DNA of 64,000 bases from NCBI GenBank assembly GCA_000613465.1, contig BAJA01000015.1:1-64000 (forward strand), written 5' to 3'. Made by a program: the position numbers and the translations under genes. How positions within the stretch are numbered: position 1 is the first letter of the stretch; each line of letters begins with the position of its first letter. The DNA comes from Bacteroides nordii WAL 11050 = JCM 12987 (lineage in GTDB: Bacteria > Bacteroidota > Bacteroidia > Bacteroidales > Bacteroidaceae). Shown in pieces: positions 20,588 to 31,300 of the stretch. The notes under the pieces are model-generated. The model did not search any database. It worked only from the letters and a program-made list of their open reading frames with translations, and was not told the origin of the DNA.

Positions 20588-21231
20588 TTATTTACTTCTC
20601 TTGTTTCTTATTACTTCAATAACTCCTGGGAGTACGGATACTACAATAATCCCCAGGATGAGTAATTTCAGGTTTTCCTGAACAAAAGGCAGGCCACCAA
20701 AGAAATAGCCTGCATAGATGAAGATTACTACCCATATTATACCTCCGGTTACATTAAAGACGGAAAAATGCCTGTAGTTCATATGTCCCATACCTGCCAC
20801 AAAAGGAGCGAAGGTACGTACTATTGGTACAAAACGGGCTAATATAATTGTTTTTCCTCCGTACTTCTCATAGAAGCCATGTGTCTTTTCCAGATAGCTT
20901 TGTTTGAATATTTTAGAGTCCCGGTTACTGAATAATTTCTCTCCGAAGAATCGTCCTATCAGATAGTTGGACGAATCTCCAAGAATGGCTGCCAGTATCA
21001 ATGCCAGTGCCATTATATGTACATTAATATTGTTTGTTGGGAGTGAGCCCAGTGCACCGGCTACAAATAGTAGTGAGTCACCCGGAAGGAACGGAGTAAC
21101 AACTAACCCTGTTTCACAAAAGATAATCAGGAATAAGATAGCATATACCATATTCCATATTGAGCTATAAGTTCTGCTAAATGGACATCGATATGTAAAA
21201 TGAAATCGATAATAAACTGAATAAAGTCCAT
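20588..21231 (-). CDS. DedA family membrane protein (VTT domain), frameshifted
   Basis: Merged length is about 215 residues, normal for DedA proteins, which act in the inner membrane; some flip undecaprenyl phosphate or phosphatidylethanolamine. Starting at ATG 21231, [28 protein letters not shown] is typical, but the frame breaks at about 21147-21148, where one base is missing. Beyond it the family core follows: '[35 protein letters not shown]', '[18 protein letters not shown]', '[36 protein letters not shown]' with conserved arginines, '[17 protein letters not shown]'. A -7 box TATCTTTG lies on this strand at 21260-21267. The break is likely a sequence error. Confidence 0.87.
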
Positions 21232-21259
21232 AAGAATTGTGTTTTATAAATGATGTCTG

Positions 21260-21267
21260 CAAAGATA
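21260..21267 (-). promoter_or_regulatory. Probable -7 box for the DedA gene
   Basis: TATCTTTG on the minus strand matches the Bacteroides TAnnTTTG -7 consensus, 28 bp before the DedA start. The expected -33 TTTG is only partly matched (a TTTC about 19 bp upstream). Confidence 0.4.
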
Positions 21268-21367
21268 GGGATAGCTTTGTGAAATGAAATTGCATACTGT
21301 ATTACATTCCTGTTTCATTTATATTAATATTTTCTTACTGTAGGGGCAGGGGTACTGTAAATTTCAG

Positions 21368-21375
21368 TATCTTTG
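21368..21375 (+). promoter_or_regulatory. Probable -7 box for the helicase gene
   Basis: TATCTTTG matches TAnnTTTG and lies 17 bp before ATG 21393, so the leader would be very short. No clear -33 TTTG at the right distance. Confidence 0.4.
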
Positions 21376-21392
21376 ACGGAAAAACTATATAC

Positions 21393-23918
21393 ATGGAAAC
21401 CAATTTCGAAATACAACTTGCCTGGCAGTTTATAGAAAATACTGGTACCCACCTGTTTCTTACCGGAAAGGCCGGAACCGGAAAGACTACTTTTCTCAGA
21501 GAGTTGAAAGCAAAATCGCCAAAACGTATGGTAGTTGTAGCACCTACCGGGATTGCTGCTATCAATGCCGGTGGAGTGACAATACACTCTTTCTTCCAAC
21601 TTCCTTTTGCACCTTATGTGCCGGATACGAAATTTATGTCGGCACAAACTTTTCATAAATTCGGAAAAGAGAAGATCAACATTATACGTAGCCTGGATCT
21701 GTTGGTGATTGATGAAGTCAGTATGGTACGTGCTGATCTGCTGGATGCTATCGATGCAGTACTGCGGCAATATCGTGATCGCCATAAACCTTTTGGCGGT
21801 GTACAAATCCTGATGATCGGAGACTTACAGCAGTTGGCTCCTGTGGTGAAAGAAGAAGACTGGCAATTGTTGAGTCCGTATTATGACACTGCTTTCTTTT
21901 TTGGTAGCCGCACGTTGAAAGAGACAGAATATGTCACGATTGAATTGAAAAAAGTATATCGTCAGAGTGATACCACTTTTTTGAATCTTTTGAATAAGAT
22001 ACGGGAGAATACAGCGGATGAGTCGGTGTTTGCCGAACTCAACAAACGTTACCTTCCCGGTTTTCGTCCCAAAGAAGAAGAGGGTTATATCCGTTTGACT
22101 ACTCATAATTATCAGGCTCAGCAGTATAATGACCGCCAGCTGACAGCGTTGCCGGGACAGTCTTATCGTTTTCGTGCAAAGACGGAAGGTACATTCCCTG
22201 AGTCTGCTTATCCTGCCGATGAAATATTGACGGTGAAGAAAGGGGCCCAGATTATGTTTATCAAGAATGATTCTTCGGGTGAACATCGGTTTTATAATGG
22301 TAAGATCGGGTTGGTGACAGACGTATGTAAAGATGGCATTAGGGTGCGTGGTAATGGAGATGCAGAATCCTTTCTTTTAGAGACTGAGGAGTGGACAAAT
22401 AGTAAATATACCTTGAACCCCGTAACGAAAGAGATAACGGAAGAGGTAGAGGGACGTTTCCGGCAGTATCCTGTTCGTTTGGCATGGGCCATCACTATCC
22501 ATAAGAGCCAGGGGCTTACTTTTGAGCGGGCTATCATTGATGCGAATGCTTCCTTTGCTCATGGACAAGTGTATGTGGCATTGAGTCGCTGTAAAAGCCT
22601 GGAGGGGTTGGTGTTGGGTTCTCCGCTAAGACAAGAGGCAATAATCAGTGATGATACAATTGATCACTTTACCCGTGAGGTAGAAGCGTTGTCTCCGGAT
22701 CGGCAGAAGTTGAATAAGTTGCAACGCCAGTATTTTTATGAATTACTTTGCGAGCAGTTTGACTTTCATTCGTTGGAACGGCATTTTGCATTGGTGCTTC
22801 GCTTGTTGGATGAACATCTTTATCGCCTTTATCCCAAGTTGTTGGAACGATACAAAGGAGCTTATGAGTTATATAAAGCAAACATAACGAAGGTAGGAGA
22901 TACTTTTCGAATCCAGTATACAGATTTGGTGAATGCGACAGATGATTATGTAGGTGATCGGCAATTACAGAGTCGTTTAATATCCGGTGCCCGTTATTTT
23001 AGAGAAAAATTGGAGGAGATAGTCTTTCCTTTGGTCTCTGAAACCAAAATACAGACAGATAATAAAGAGGTAAAGAAGAAAATCATCGAGGCCTTGGGTG
23101 TGTTGCGGGTGGCATTGCATGTGAAAAAGGGAACTCTGACCTCAACAGAGGAACATGGCTTTTCCGTATCAACCTATTTGAAACAGAAAGCTATATTGAC
23201 GATCACAGAAGAGAATGGCGAGGGGAGACGAGAGAGAGGAGAAGGAAAGAGGGAGAGAGGAGGACAGAGGGCCGATAAGATAGAAGTTCCTACCGATATT
23301 CTTCATCCTGAACTCTATAAACAATTGATAGTCTGGCGAAATTCAGAAGCCGCACAGGCAGGAGTTCCTGTGTATACAATAATCCAACAGAAAGCCATAT
23401 TAGGTATTGTCAATTTGTTGCCGGTGGACGTGACCTCTTTGGTTCGTATTCCTTATTTTGGAAAGAAGGGAGCCGAGAAATATGGGGATGTATTACTGAA
23501 TATGGTGAATAACTATGTGAAAGAGAACAATGTGGAACGTCCTGAGATGCCAGAGGCCCCTAAGAAAAAGATAAAAGAGGAGGTGGTTGCCACAAAGCTG
23601 GATGCAACAGTGATAGTAAAAACTCCTAAGCAAGACACGAAAGAGGTGAGCTTCTCTATGTTCCGTCAAGGCATGAACATTGAGGAGATCGCTAAGGCCC
23701 GTGAATTGGTAACCGGTACGATAGCCGGACATCTGGAACATTATGTACGTTCGGGAGTAATTAGAATTAATGATCTGGTCCCACAAGAGAAGGTTGATAA
23801 AATAACACAGTATCTACAACAACACGCCGATGCCCCAAGCATTACGCTTATAAAAGCAGGCTTAGGAGATGACGTGTCGTATGCAGATATCCGGTTGGTG
23901 ATGGCCTCGTTGCATTGA
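21393..23918 (+). CDS. Pif1/RecD-like SF1 helicase with HRDC and HTH domains
   Basis: 841 residues. The N-terminal ATPase has Walker A 'LTGKAGTGKTTFLREL' (about residue 25), 'VAPTGIAAINAGGVTIHSFFQLPF' (Pif1-like motif Ia), and Walker B 'LLVIDEVSMVRADLLDAID'. Motif III is 'QILMIGDLQQLAPV', and motif VI is 'LAWAITIHKSQGLTFERAIID... VALSRCKSLEGLV'. Residues about 640-705 look like an HRDC domain ('ELYKQLIVWRNSEAAQAGVPVYTIIQQKAI... VRIPYFGKKGAEKYGDVLL'). The C-terminus (about 755-841) is a helix-turn-helix type region ('FRQGMNIEEIAKARELVTGTIAGHLEHYV'). A purine-rich low-complexity linker lies near residues 608-628. Likely a genome-maintenance helicase in the cytoplasm. It converges with the AddB-like gene, leaving a 5-bp gap. 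Confidence 0.88.
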   Translation: METNFEIQLAWQFIENTGTHLFLTGKAGTGKTTFLRELKAKSPKRMVVVAPTGIAAINAGGVTIHSFFQLPFAPYVPDTKFMSAQTFHKFGKEKINIIRSLDLLVIDEVSMVRADLLDAIDAVLRQYRDRHKPFGGVQILMIGDLQQLAPVVKEEDWQLLSPYYDTAFFFGSRTLKETEYVTIELKKVYRQSDTTFLNLLNKIRENTADESVFAELNKRYLPGFRPKEEEGYIRLTTHNYQAQQYNDRQLTALPGQSYRFRAKTEGTFPESAYPADEILTVKKGAQIMFIKNDSSGEHRFYNGKIGLVTDVCKDGIRVRGNGDAESFLLETEEWTNSKYTLNPVTKEITEEVEGRFRQYPVRLAWAITIHKSQGLTFERAIIDANASFAHGQVYVALSRCKSLEGLVLGSPLRQEAIISDDTIDHFTREVEALSPDRQKLNKLQRQYFYELLCEQFDFHSLERHFALVLRLLDEHLYRLYPKLLERYKGAYELYKANITKVGDTFRIQYTDLVNATDDYVGDRQLQSRLISGARYFREKLEEIVFPLVSETKIQTDNKEVKKKIIEALGVLRVALHVKKGTLTSTEEHGFSVSTYLKQKAILTITEENGEGRRERGEGKRERGGQRADKIEVPTDILHPELYKQLIVWRNSEAAQAGVPVYTIIQQKAILGIVNLLPVDVTSLVRIPYFGKKGAEKYGDVLLNMVNNYVKENNVERPEMPEAPKKKIKEEVVATKLDATVIVKTPKQDTKEVSFSMFRQGMNIEEIAKARELVTGTIAGHLEHYVRSGVIRINDLVPQEKVDKITQYLQQHADAPSITLIKAGLGDDVSYADIRLVMASLH

Positions 23919-23923
23919 GATCT

Positions 23924-26809
23924 TTACCTTTTGCACAAAGCACGGAAGTCGCAGTATTCGCAGACTTTCGTGTTTTCTGTTTGGGTAAAGGGCGTTTCAT
24001 TCCCAAAGATTTCTTCCAACAGAGTTTGTAACCGTTCCCGGAATTCGTCTTCAAAGAAGGCAAAGTTATTGACTGGTATCTTTGGCTTCCGAGGTTCGCC
24101 CATTTCGATAACTGGAGAATAGTTTTCATTAGCAGCCCGGTGAATATAGAGTAGGGCAGGAGCTACTTTTAGGGATTGCTGCCTGCTCATGATGGCTGCA
24201 TACAAAAAGGTCTGAAAGATATAATTCGGTCTTCCTTCGGCGGGAGTGAACAGTTGTTCAATGTTTGTTGGTGTTTTGGGGCTTCCTCCTGTTTTGTAAT
24301 CAACAATACGAAGTGTATCACCTTTGCAATCCATGCGGTCGATCGTTCCGCCTATCCGTATCTTTATCGGGCTTTCAGGAGTATTTACTGTCACTTCTTC
24401 CTGTACCTTTTTTTCCATACCTACCATAGAGAAAGGTGCATATTGCAGGTCATTGCGTAACAGTTGCCGAAGATATGAGCCTATTACCTTGGAGTTTATC
24501 AGTTGCACTCCATTGTATTCCGGTCGTTCGTTGAGATCAACATGGAAGAATTCTTCTTTGAAGGCACGATCTACGTATCCTTGCAAACGAACGTCATCAC
24601 GTAGAAGGCGTTCTAAATCTTCTTTTCTTATCTCTTTGCCGTTAGCACTTAAATCACCGTAAGCAAGTTCTGCTGAACGGTGGAAAATGGTACCAAACAG
24701 GGCTGAGTCTATTTCCGCACTTACCTCATCGGGAGTTTTTAGTCCGGCTACATAGCGATAATAAAAACGCAGGCGACAATCCAGGTAGCATTGAGCGCCG
24801 ATGGAGAGAGAGCAAATGCTTTGGAATTAGATTCGAAGTTGTATGTATTGCGGAGGCGATTCAATATTTCCGGTGTTTTTTCAATACAGATATCACGGCT
24901 GCTTTGTGGTGACTGACCGGTTCAAGAAATTCCCGGCTGATGTCGTGTGGCCATTCTACAAGGAACTGTAACATAAAACGTGACCATTCTCCGCGGTTCA
25001 AGCCGTCTGACGAAGTGTTATATACCAATGTTACATTTTCTGCCCGCTGTATAAGGCGATAGAAGTAATAAGCATATACTGCATTCTTGTGTTCGATGGT
25101 TGTCATACCAAAAGCCTTACGGAGATTGTAAGGGATGAAGGAAGACTCACCGCTGGACTTAGGCAATTGCCCTTCGTTGAGTGAAAGCATGATGAGATTA
25201 CGGAAGTCAAGATTACGGGTTTCGAGTACTCCCATTACCTGCATGCCGATAGCCGGTTCACCGTGGAATGGGATGTTAGCTGCATTCAGGATACGGCTAA
25301 GCAGGCGCTTCAAAGTATCGATACGTATTTGTAACTCTCCGTTCTCAATCAGGTTGAGCAGGCGATTTACCATTGTGTAGCTCTTGAACAATGACTCACG
25401 ATAGAGTTGATTAAAAATATCATCCTGCTCCGATTCCTGGCGATAGAGGTAGATACTTCTTTCAGTAACTCTGTGATGTAAAGACAGATTGCCCGGATAC
25501 CACTTCTTGGGGTGAAGAGCAGTGATAGGAAATCATCCTGCTTCAGTTCTGTAGGCAGAGGATAGAAGCGGTTGGTCTTTGTCAGTTCACGTTCCAGTGG
25601 TTCGGCTTTGAGAGAGATTTGGCGGGTATAGGGATGCTTTAGTACGGCCTGTACGGTATCATAGCTGTAACGACCAGTCTCAGAATGATAACCGGTTGTT
25701 TGCAACTCAACGACAGCATTGATAAAACTATAAACCGGGGTCTGTGCCAATGGGAATCCCATGGTGATATTGACGTTTTTTACTTCTGACGGAATAGAGT
25801 GCAGGACAGGAAGTAATAAAGATTCATTGCAAAGTACTACTGCGTTTTCTTTTTCTTCGCAAGGCTTTTCTTGAAGGTCTTTGTTTAACAATGTATCTCT
25901 GACCCATTCCGGAAGATAACGTGCCTGGGCATTTTCTGTGGGAGAAGAAATGAAACGTACTTTCTTGGGATGACGCAGACAATCGAATACAGTTTCGGGA
26001 AGTTCATTCGGAAACTTCTCCAGATTACGGAGAATAAACTCGCCTGCTTCATGTCTTTGCTGGGGCAGACGGGTGTAAAACAAATCATAGTCCCAATAGA
26101 AAAGTGCTTTGCCTGCTTCTTGTAGTAGGGAGAAGAAGCGGGTTTCCACTTTGTTGAGCACATTAAAACCTACGAATACATATTTGTCATACCGCAAAGC
26201 ATTCGTATCAAGTGCTTCAATGACATTGCGGTAGAGCATTCCTTCGTAAGCAATGCCTAAAGAGGCAAGTTGTGAACGATAATTCCGATAAATGTCCCCA
26301 AGCTTGTCCCAAAGAGAAATAAATTTCTCTTTCAGTTTGGTATGTTTTTCTATGGAGAAGTTCTGGAAAAATTGACGAATAGCATCCTCCTGTTCTTTAT
26401 CCAGAAAGTCGAAATCATCCATAATATTTTTCAGATCCTGCAGATTGGTAAAGAGTTTATCTGCATCTACAAGATTTTTGTCTACATCGTCAAAGTCGCT
26501 GATAAGTAGTTCACCCCAAAAGTAGAAGTCGTCCAGAGATTCTTCACTTTTTGTCTCTTCACGAAAAATCTTATACAACTCACACACCAACCGGATGGGA
26601 TCTCCCAGTTTCTGATCGGACAGTTGCTGGAACAATTCGCTAATGCTGACATAAGCAGGAGACCAGATAGGATGATCGGATTGTGAAGCCAAATGTTCGT
26701 TGAAGAACAAGCTGGCACGTTTGTTGGGGAAAACGATTGCTACACGCGATAAATCGTTTCCTATTTTACTATGAAGGTCTTGAGCGACCAGTTGGAGAAA
26801 TGTTTTCAT
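23924..26809 (-). CDS. AddB-like PD-(D/E)XK nuclease/helicase subunit, three frameshifts
   Basis: Merged length is about 963 residues. N-terminus 'MKTFLQLVAQDLHSKIGNDLSRVAIVFPNKRASLFFNEHL' corresponds to the degenerate AddB helicase start. The C-terminal nuclease part has 'IRIGGTIDRMDCKGDTLRIVDYKTGG' (the D...D-Y-K PD-(D/E)XK motif) and 'FQTFLYAAIM'. It ends with 'CEYCDFRALCKR', whose cysteines resemble the AddB iron-sulphur motif. Breaks: 25439-25440 (one G/C missing, restores 'AQESEQDDIFNQLYRESLF'), 24876-24881 (one A short on the coding strand, restores 'LKKTPEILNRLRNTYNFES'), and 24785-24787 (restores 'ALNAYLDCRLRFYYRYVAGLK'). Three simple indels in one gene again suggest sequence error. 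Partner of the AddA-like gene at 28371 in double-strand break repair. Confidence 0.85.
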
Positions 26810-26907
26810 ACTTTATGATATAACGATTTTAGTTTCGTACGCAAATAATGCTCAAGGGCCAATGCTTTGCCGACAGCTTTCATTACTCAAATACGGCACT
26901 TTAGTAA

Positions 26908-27735
26908 TTATTGCATTCTGAAAACTACCGGAATAGAATATTTCACAGCCACCGGTTTGCCTTGCTGTGTTCCCGGTGTCCACTTAGGCATATGGCTGAC
27001 AACGCGTAATGCCTCCTTGTCAAGATAAGGATCAACGGACCGGACTACCTTGGGATCAGTGACATTACCTTCTTTGTCGATGATAATTTGAATGATTACC
27101 CGGCCGGATATGCCTATGTCTCCTTGTGCTATGGGGCCTTCATATTTTATGTTTCGGGCCAGATATTCCATCAAGGCTTTGGTACCTCCGGGAAATTCCG
27201 GCATATTGTCACAGGCGGACACATACGCTTCGTTGTCCTCAGGAACTTCTCCTTCGATGGGCTCTTCGTCTATTACGACCAGTGTATCTATTGCCGTGCT
27301 ATCTTGTAAATTGCATGGAATTTCTCCCACCATCGGTATAGAAGGCGGTGCTGAAACATCTTTAATATTCGGAGTATCGATTTTTAAGGCTATATCTCCT
27401 TCCATCTCCATACAGATTGTTTCCGTTGTATCAGTTTCGGCAATACTGTCGTAAGTAGAAATATGATCCGGTTTCTTCGGACTTGTACATGATGTCAGTG
27501 GTGCTGTTGCCACCAATCCTGCAGATATACCTAACACTGTGATTGCTTTTCCTGCCATTCTTTTCCGTTCCAACTGTTGTTCTAGATAACGGACTTCCGC
27601 TTCACATTTGGGGCATGTGCCTAAGCACTCGCCTTGATATTGGCATTCGGAAGTGATGAATTCAATATCATTCGCTTCGGCTATTTGCCGGCGGATCTCT
27701 TTTAAAATCCTACAAGTCTGTTTTCCTCGTTTCAT
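26908..27735 (-). CDS. TonB-like energy transducer with N-terminal Cys cluster
   Basis: 275 residues from ATG 27735 (MKRGKQTCRILKEIRRQIAEAN). The C-terminal 100 residues are a TonB C-domain: 'MPEFPGGTKALMEYLARNIKYEGPIAQGDIGISGRVIIQIIIDKEGNVTDPKVVRSVDPYLDKEALRVVSHMPKWTPG'. A single hydrophobic segment (about 66-82, ending near 'APLTSC') anchors it. Before that, a cytoplasmic stretch has four closely spaced cysteines ('ECQYQGECLGTCPKCEAE'), able to bind zinc or an iron-sulphur cluster. An acidic spacer (about 90-170) replaces the usual proline-rich one. Co-directional with and 15 bp after the radical SAM gene. TonB-type proteins normally energise outer-membrane transport; the Cys cluster hints at redox or metal sensing, which is inference. 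Confidence 0.85.
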   Translation of the reverse strand: MKRGKQTCRILKEIRRQIAEANDIEFITSECQYQGECLGTCPKCEAEVRYLEQQLERKRMAGKAITVLGISAGLVATAPLTSCTSPKKPDHISTYDSIAETDTTETICMEMEGDIALKIDTPNIKDVSAPPSIPMVGEIPCNLQDSTAIDTLVVIDEEPIEGEVPEDNEAYVSACDNMPEFPGGTKALMEYLARNIKYEGPIAQGDIGISGRVIIQIIIDKEGNVTDPKVVRSVDPYLDKEALRVVSHMPKWTPGTQQGKPVAVKYSIPVVFRMQ

Positions 27736-27750
27736 AAGCATTATCTGTAT

Positions 27751-28359
27751 TTAAGTCCGGTAGGTAAACCGATCGAAATCGGACAATCCGATTTCTTTCA
27801 GTTGATGTATACTGTTCTTTATATCTGTTTCCGTATTGTATGACGGGATGTGAGGAACGCGAACAGTGATTTGTTTCGCTTTTCCTTGTATCACCAACCA
27901 ACGGAGATTCTCGATGACACGCGTATTACTTTTCCCGGTATATGTTTCGTAACGATCATTATTCATATCTTTAATATCGACGATATAACAATCGACCACT
28001 GGTAATAATCTTTCTATATTCTCTTGTGGCACGTTCAGAGATGTTTCAATGGTTATTTTCCAGCCGGTGCCGCAGAGTCTCCTGAATTCACTGATAAAGT
28101 TACTTTGCAGTGCCGGTTCTCCACCTCCGAATGTAACACCTCCATGGGTAGCAAGGAAGTACAGTTCGTCTATTTTAACTTCTTCATAGAGCTGTTCACA
28201 GTCATATTGTTTCCAGACTCCCTCTTGGGCAAATGATTGGGGATTCAGGCAATATTTGCAACGCAGGGGACATCCGTGGAATGCTACGAGTGTTGTCACC
28301 CCTTCACCGTCTGTGGTAAGCCGATGTCTGCTAATACCTATTAGAGTTGCTGTTTTCAT
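27751..28359 (-). CDS. Radical SAM activating-enzyme-like protein
   Basis: 202 residues from ATG 28359; the frame also opens at a TTG overlapping the addA stop. The cluster motif C-x3-C-x2-C is visible as 'FHGCPLRCKYCLNPQSF' near residue 30. Following features are glycyl-radical activase-like: 'GGVTFGGGEPALQSNFISEFRRLC' (G-G-E-P SAM motif), 'ITIETSLNVP', 'VDCYIVDIKDMN', 'IRVPHIPSYN'-like ends. It lacks the extra ferredoxin domain of larger activases. No glycyl-radical enzyme gene is nearby, so the partner is unknown; annotated activases of this class include NrdG and PflA, but I would not assign either. It lies between addA and the TonB-like gene in one run. Confidence 0.85.
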   Translation of the reverse strand: MKTATLIGISRHRLTTDGEGVTTLVAFHGCPLRCKYCLNPQSFAQEGVWKQYDCEQLYEEVKIDELYFLATHGGVTFGGGEPALQSNFISEFRRLCGTGWKITIETSLNVPQENIERLLPVVDCYIVDIKDMNNDRYETYTGKSNTRVIENLRWLVIQGKAKQITVRVPHIPSYNTETDIKNSIHQLKEIGLSDFDRFTYRT

Positions 28360-28370
28360 TTCTCTTGCTA

Positions 28371-31300
28371 TCAATTGCGTACTTTCTCTATTTTACTTTC
28401 GTCTACATACCACAGATAACCGCTGATATTGCTATATCCCATCCTCGTTAGTAATTGCATGTATCCCTGCACCTGCTTGTTGTACTTTTTGTTCGGTTTA
28501 CCAAATTTGAAGTCCACTACCACTACTTGCCCGTTCTGCATCATTACCCTGTCCGGTCGGCGGGTTTGCAATACTCCGTCTTCTTTATATATAATGGCAC
28601 ATTCATTGAACAATTGCCAACGTCCTGAGTACCACTCTTGTATTTCGGGCATGGAGAAAGCCTTATGAGTCACTTCCCGTATCTCTTCTTCCACTTTGCG
28701 GCTACCGATAACGCCTTCAAAGATCAATCTTTCTATGGCCGTATCAATGTCTTTTTCCGTTTCAATAGCCGAGAACAGAGTATGTAGCAAGCGTCCACGA
28801 TTGATAAAACGATCTTCCGACTCTTCTTCCTCAATTCCTTTGATGAAGTCCGCTGAGCGATTGGATTGCCGGAACTCTATCTCATGCCGCATGGACTCCA
28901 TTCTGACCGGCAGTTTCTCTGCTTTCCGGGTAAGCTTGTTGGCAGATATTTTTTTCTTCTCTTCCGAAGAGGGACAAAGTTCTCCTTGTTCATAGGGCTC
29001 TTCTTCGTCCCATTCTGTCCCATTTTTGTGTGCTACTTCTGGTAGGGCTGCAGTGAGCAATTCCGACATTGTATTGCGTTGTCCTTTTCGACTCCATACT
29101 ATCAGATTTTTTCCGGCACGGGTAAAGGCTACGTAAAGCAGATTCAGATTATCCACCCATAGTTGCAGGCGTTCTTGCAGGTAGTCTTCCCGGTATACGG
29201 ATTCCGCCATCTGTGTAGAGTAGTTGACGGGGACGATATCAAGCTCGTTGAATGGTGCTGCTGCCGGAGTACACCACACGAGCTGATTATTGGTCTCATT
29301 TTCCATTTTCCAATCACAGAAAGGCAGGAGTACTGTGTGAAACTCCAGTCCTTTCGACTTATGGATTGAGAATATACGTATTCCTTCTATCTCTCCACTG
29401 GGAATAGTCTTGTTGCATAATGTTTCCTCCCAAAAGCGGATAAAACTATCCAACTCAGAAGAATTACTTTGCAGATAGTCTGTTACAGCATCAAAGAAAG
29501 CAAACAGGTAAGCATCCTGAGCACTGATAAGGTTCATTTCGAAGATACTGAATAGCTCTTCCAGCAACTCATAAAGAGGCATTAACCTTAGAGTCTTTAT
29601 GTTTTCAATAAAAGCTTCCGGTAATAACTCTTTGGGTGCTCCTGTAAGCAATGCATCCAATTCTCCCTCAAAACCTTTAATTTTTAATTGGTAATTCATA
29701 ATTAGTGAAGCCCTTGCTATCCGGTTTTCCGGATCAGAAAGGTAGCGTAGTGCATCTATCATCATACAGATGGCAAGTGAAGCATCCAGCCGGAAGGCTT
29801 CATCAGATACAATTTTGTATTGTAGTGTTTTGTCAAAATAATCTGCAATACGGGGGATACTTTTATTTTTGCGGACAAGAATGGCGATATCGTTCTGCTT
29901 CACTCCTGAGTTCAGCAACTGTTCCACTTCTTCACCCAGGCTTATAAGTGTTTTTTCTGTGTAGTCATGCTCTTCATCCGGTTCAAGGAAAGAGACTTTG
30001 ACGTATCCCATCTGTTTCTCTTTAGGAGATTCTTGTGCTACGTCTGAATAGGCTTTTTGCAATGCTTCACAGTCGGTGCTCAATTCATTCTTATACAGAG
30101 TGTTCAGGTACTCTACTGCTGCTGTAAATAGTTCGTTGTTAAACCGTATGACATTCGTTTCGCTTCTTCGGTTGATCTTTAGTGTTTCCACACGAATCGG
30201 AAAGTGTTCTATCCGGTCATTCAATCCGTTAAGTATTCCCCAGTCACCATTTCTCCAACGATAAATAGATTGTTTCACATCGCCTACTATCAAACTGTCG
30301 GCTCCCTGAGAGAGTCCTTCCAATAATAACAATTTGAAATTTCCCCATTGCATCCGGCTGGTATCCTGAAACTCATCTATCATTACGTTTCGGATATTCG
30401 TTCCTATCTTTTCGAATACAAAAGAAGAGTCACCGTCTTTGACCAATTGGTGGAGTAGGGCATTGGTATCTGATAATAGAAAGCGGTTATTTTCCCGGTT
30501 CAGTTGGCGTACTTCTTCGTCTATATTGGCCAGTAGCTGCACTTTGTTGAGATGCTGCATGGAGAGCCGGCAACTGTTTACGATCTTGTTATTCCTGGAC
30601 CGGAATTTCTCTGCTTCGTTCAGCAAAGGCATCAGACTGTCGGCAGCTAAACGAAGTATATCTTCATAACGCGGAGAGGTTTTTGCTGCCCAGTTCTTCT
30701 CATCACTCAAACATTTTTCTACCGTTGTATTACGGATATCATCACCAAGTATCCCATTATTGAGTTTTCGAAAATAGCTTCCTATTCCGCGCGAACCATT
30801 CTTCAGATCGTCTGCAGTTAATGCATGTCCGTCCAGTTCTCCTTCAAACTGATCGTAGAAGCCTTTCATTTGTTCAAGGGCTTCCGTCTCCATTTCCTTT
30901 AGTTCACGACGGTAGTTTTTTATAATTTCCGGATTTTCAATCAGCTTTTGCCGAAGTCCTTCCCCCTTTTCTATGTATCCTTCGTCGAATATATTGCGGC
31001 CAAAACTTTTCACTTCTTCCGACACATTCCAGCGTTTATCATCTGCAATACGTTCATCGATATAATTCAGTAACCAGGCAAGCACGGGAGAGGTAGGGGC
31101 CAGTTTTTCAATCATGCTGTCTACTGCATCACTCAGCACTTCGCTGTTGTTCAGTTCGATATTCAGATTGGGGCTTAGCTCAAGTTCGCGTGCCAGGTTA
31201 CGCATCACAGACTGAAAGAAAGAGTCTATTGTTTCTACACGAAAACGACTGTAATCGTGTAACATATAGCTAAGAGCTATTCCGGCCGATTTTCGTATTT

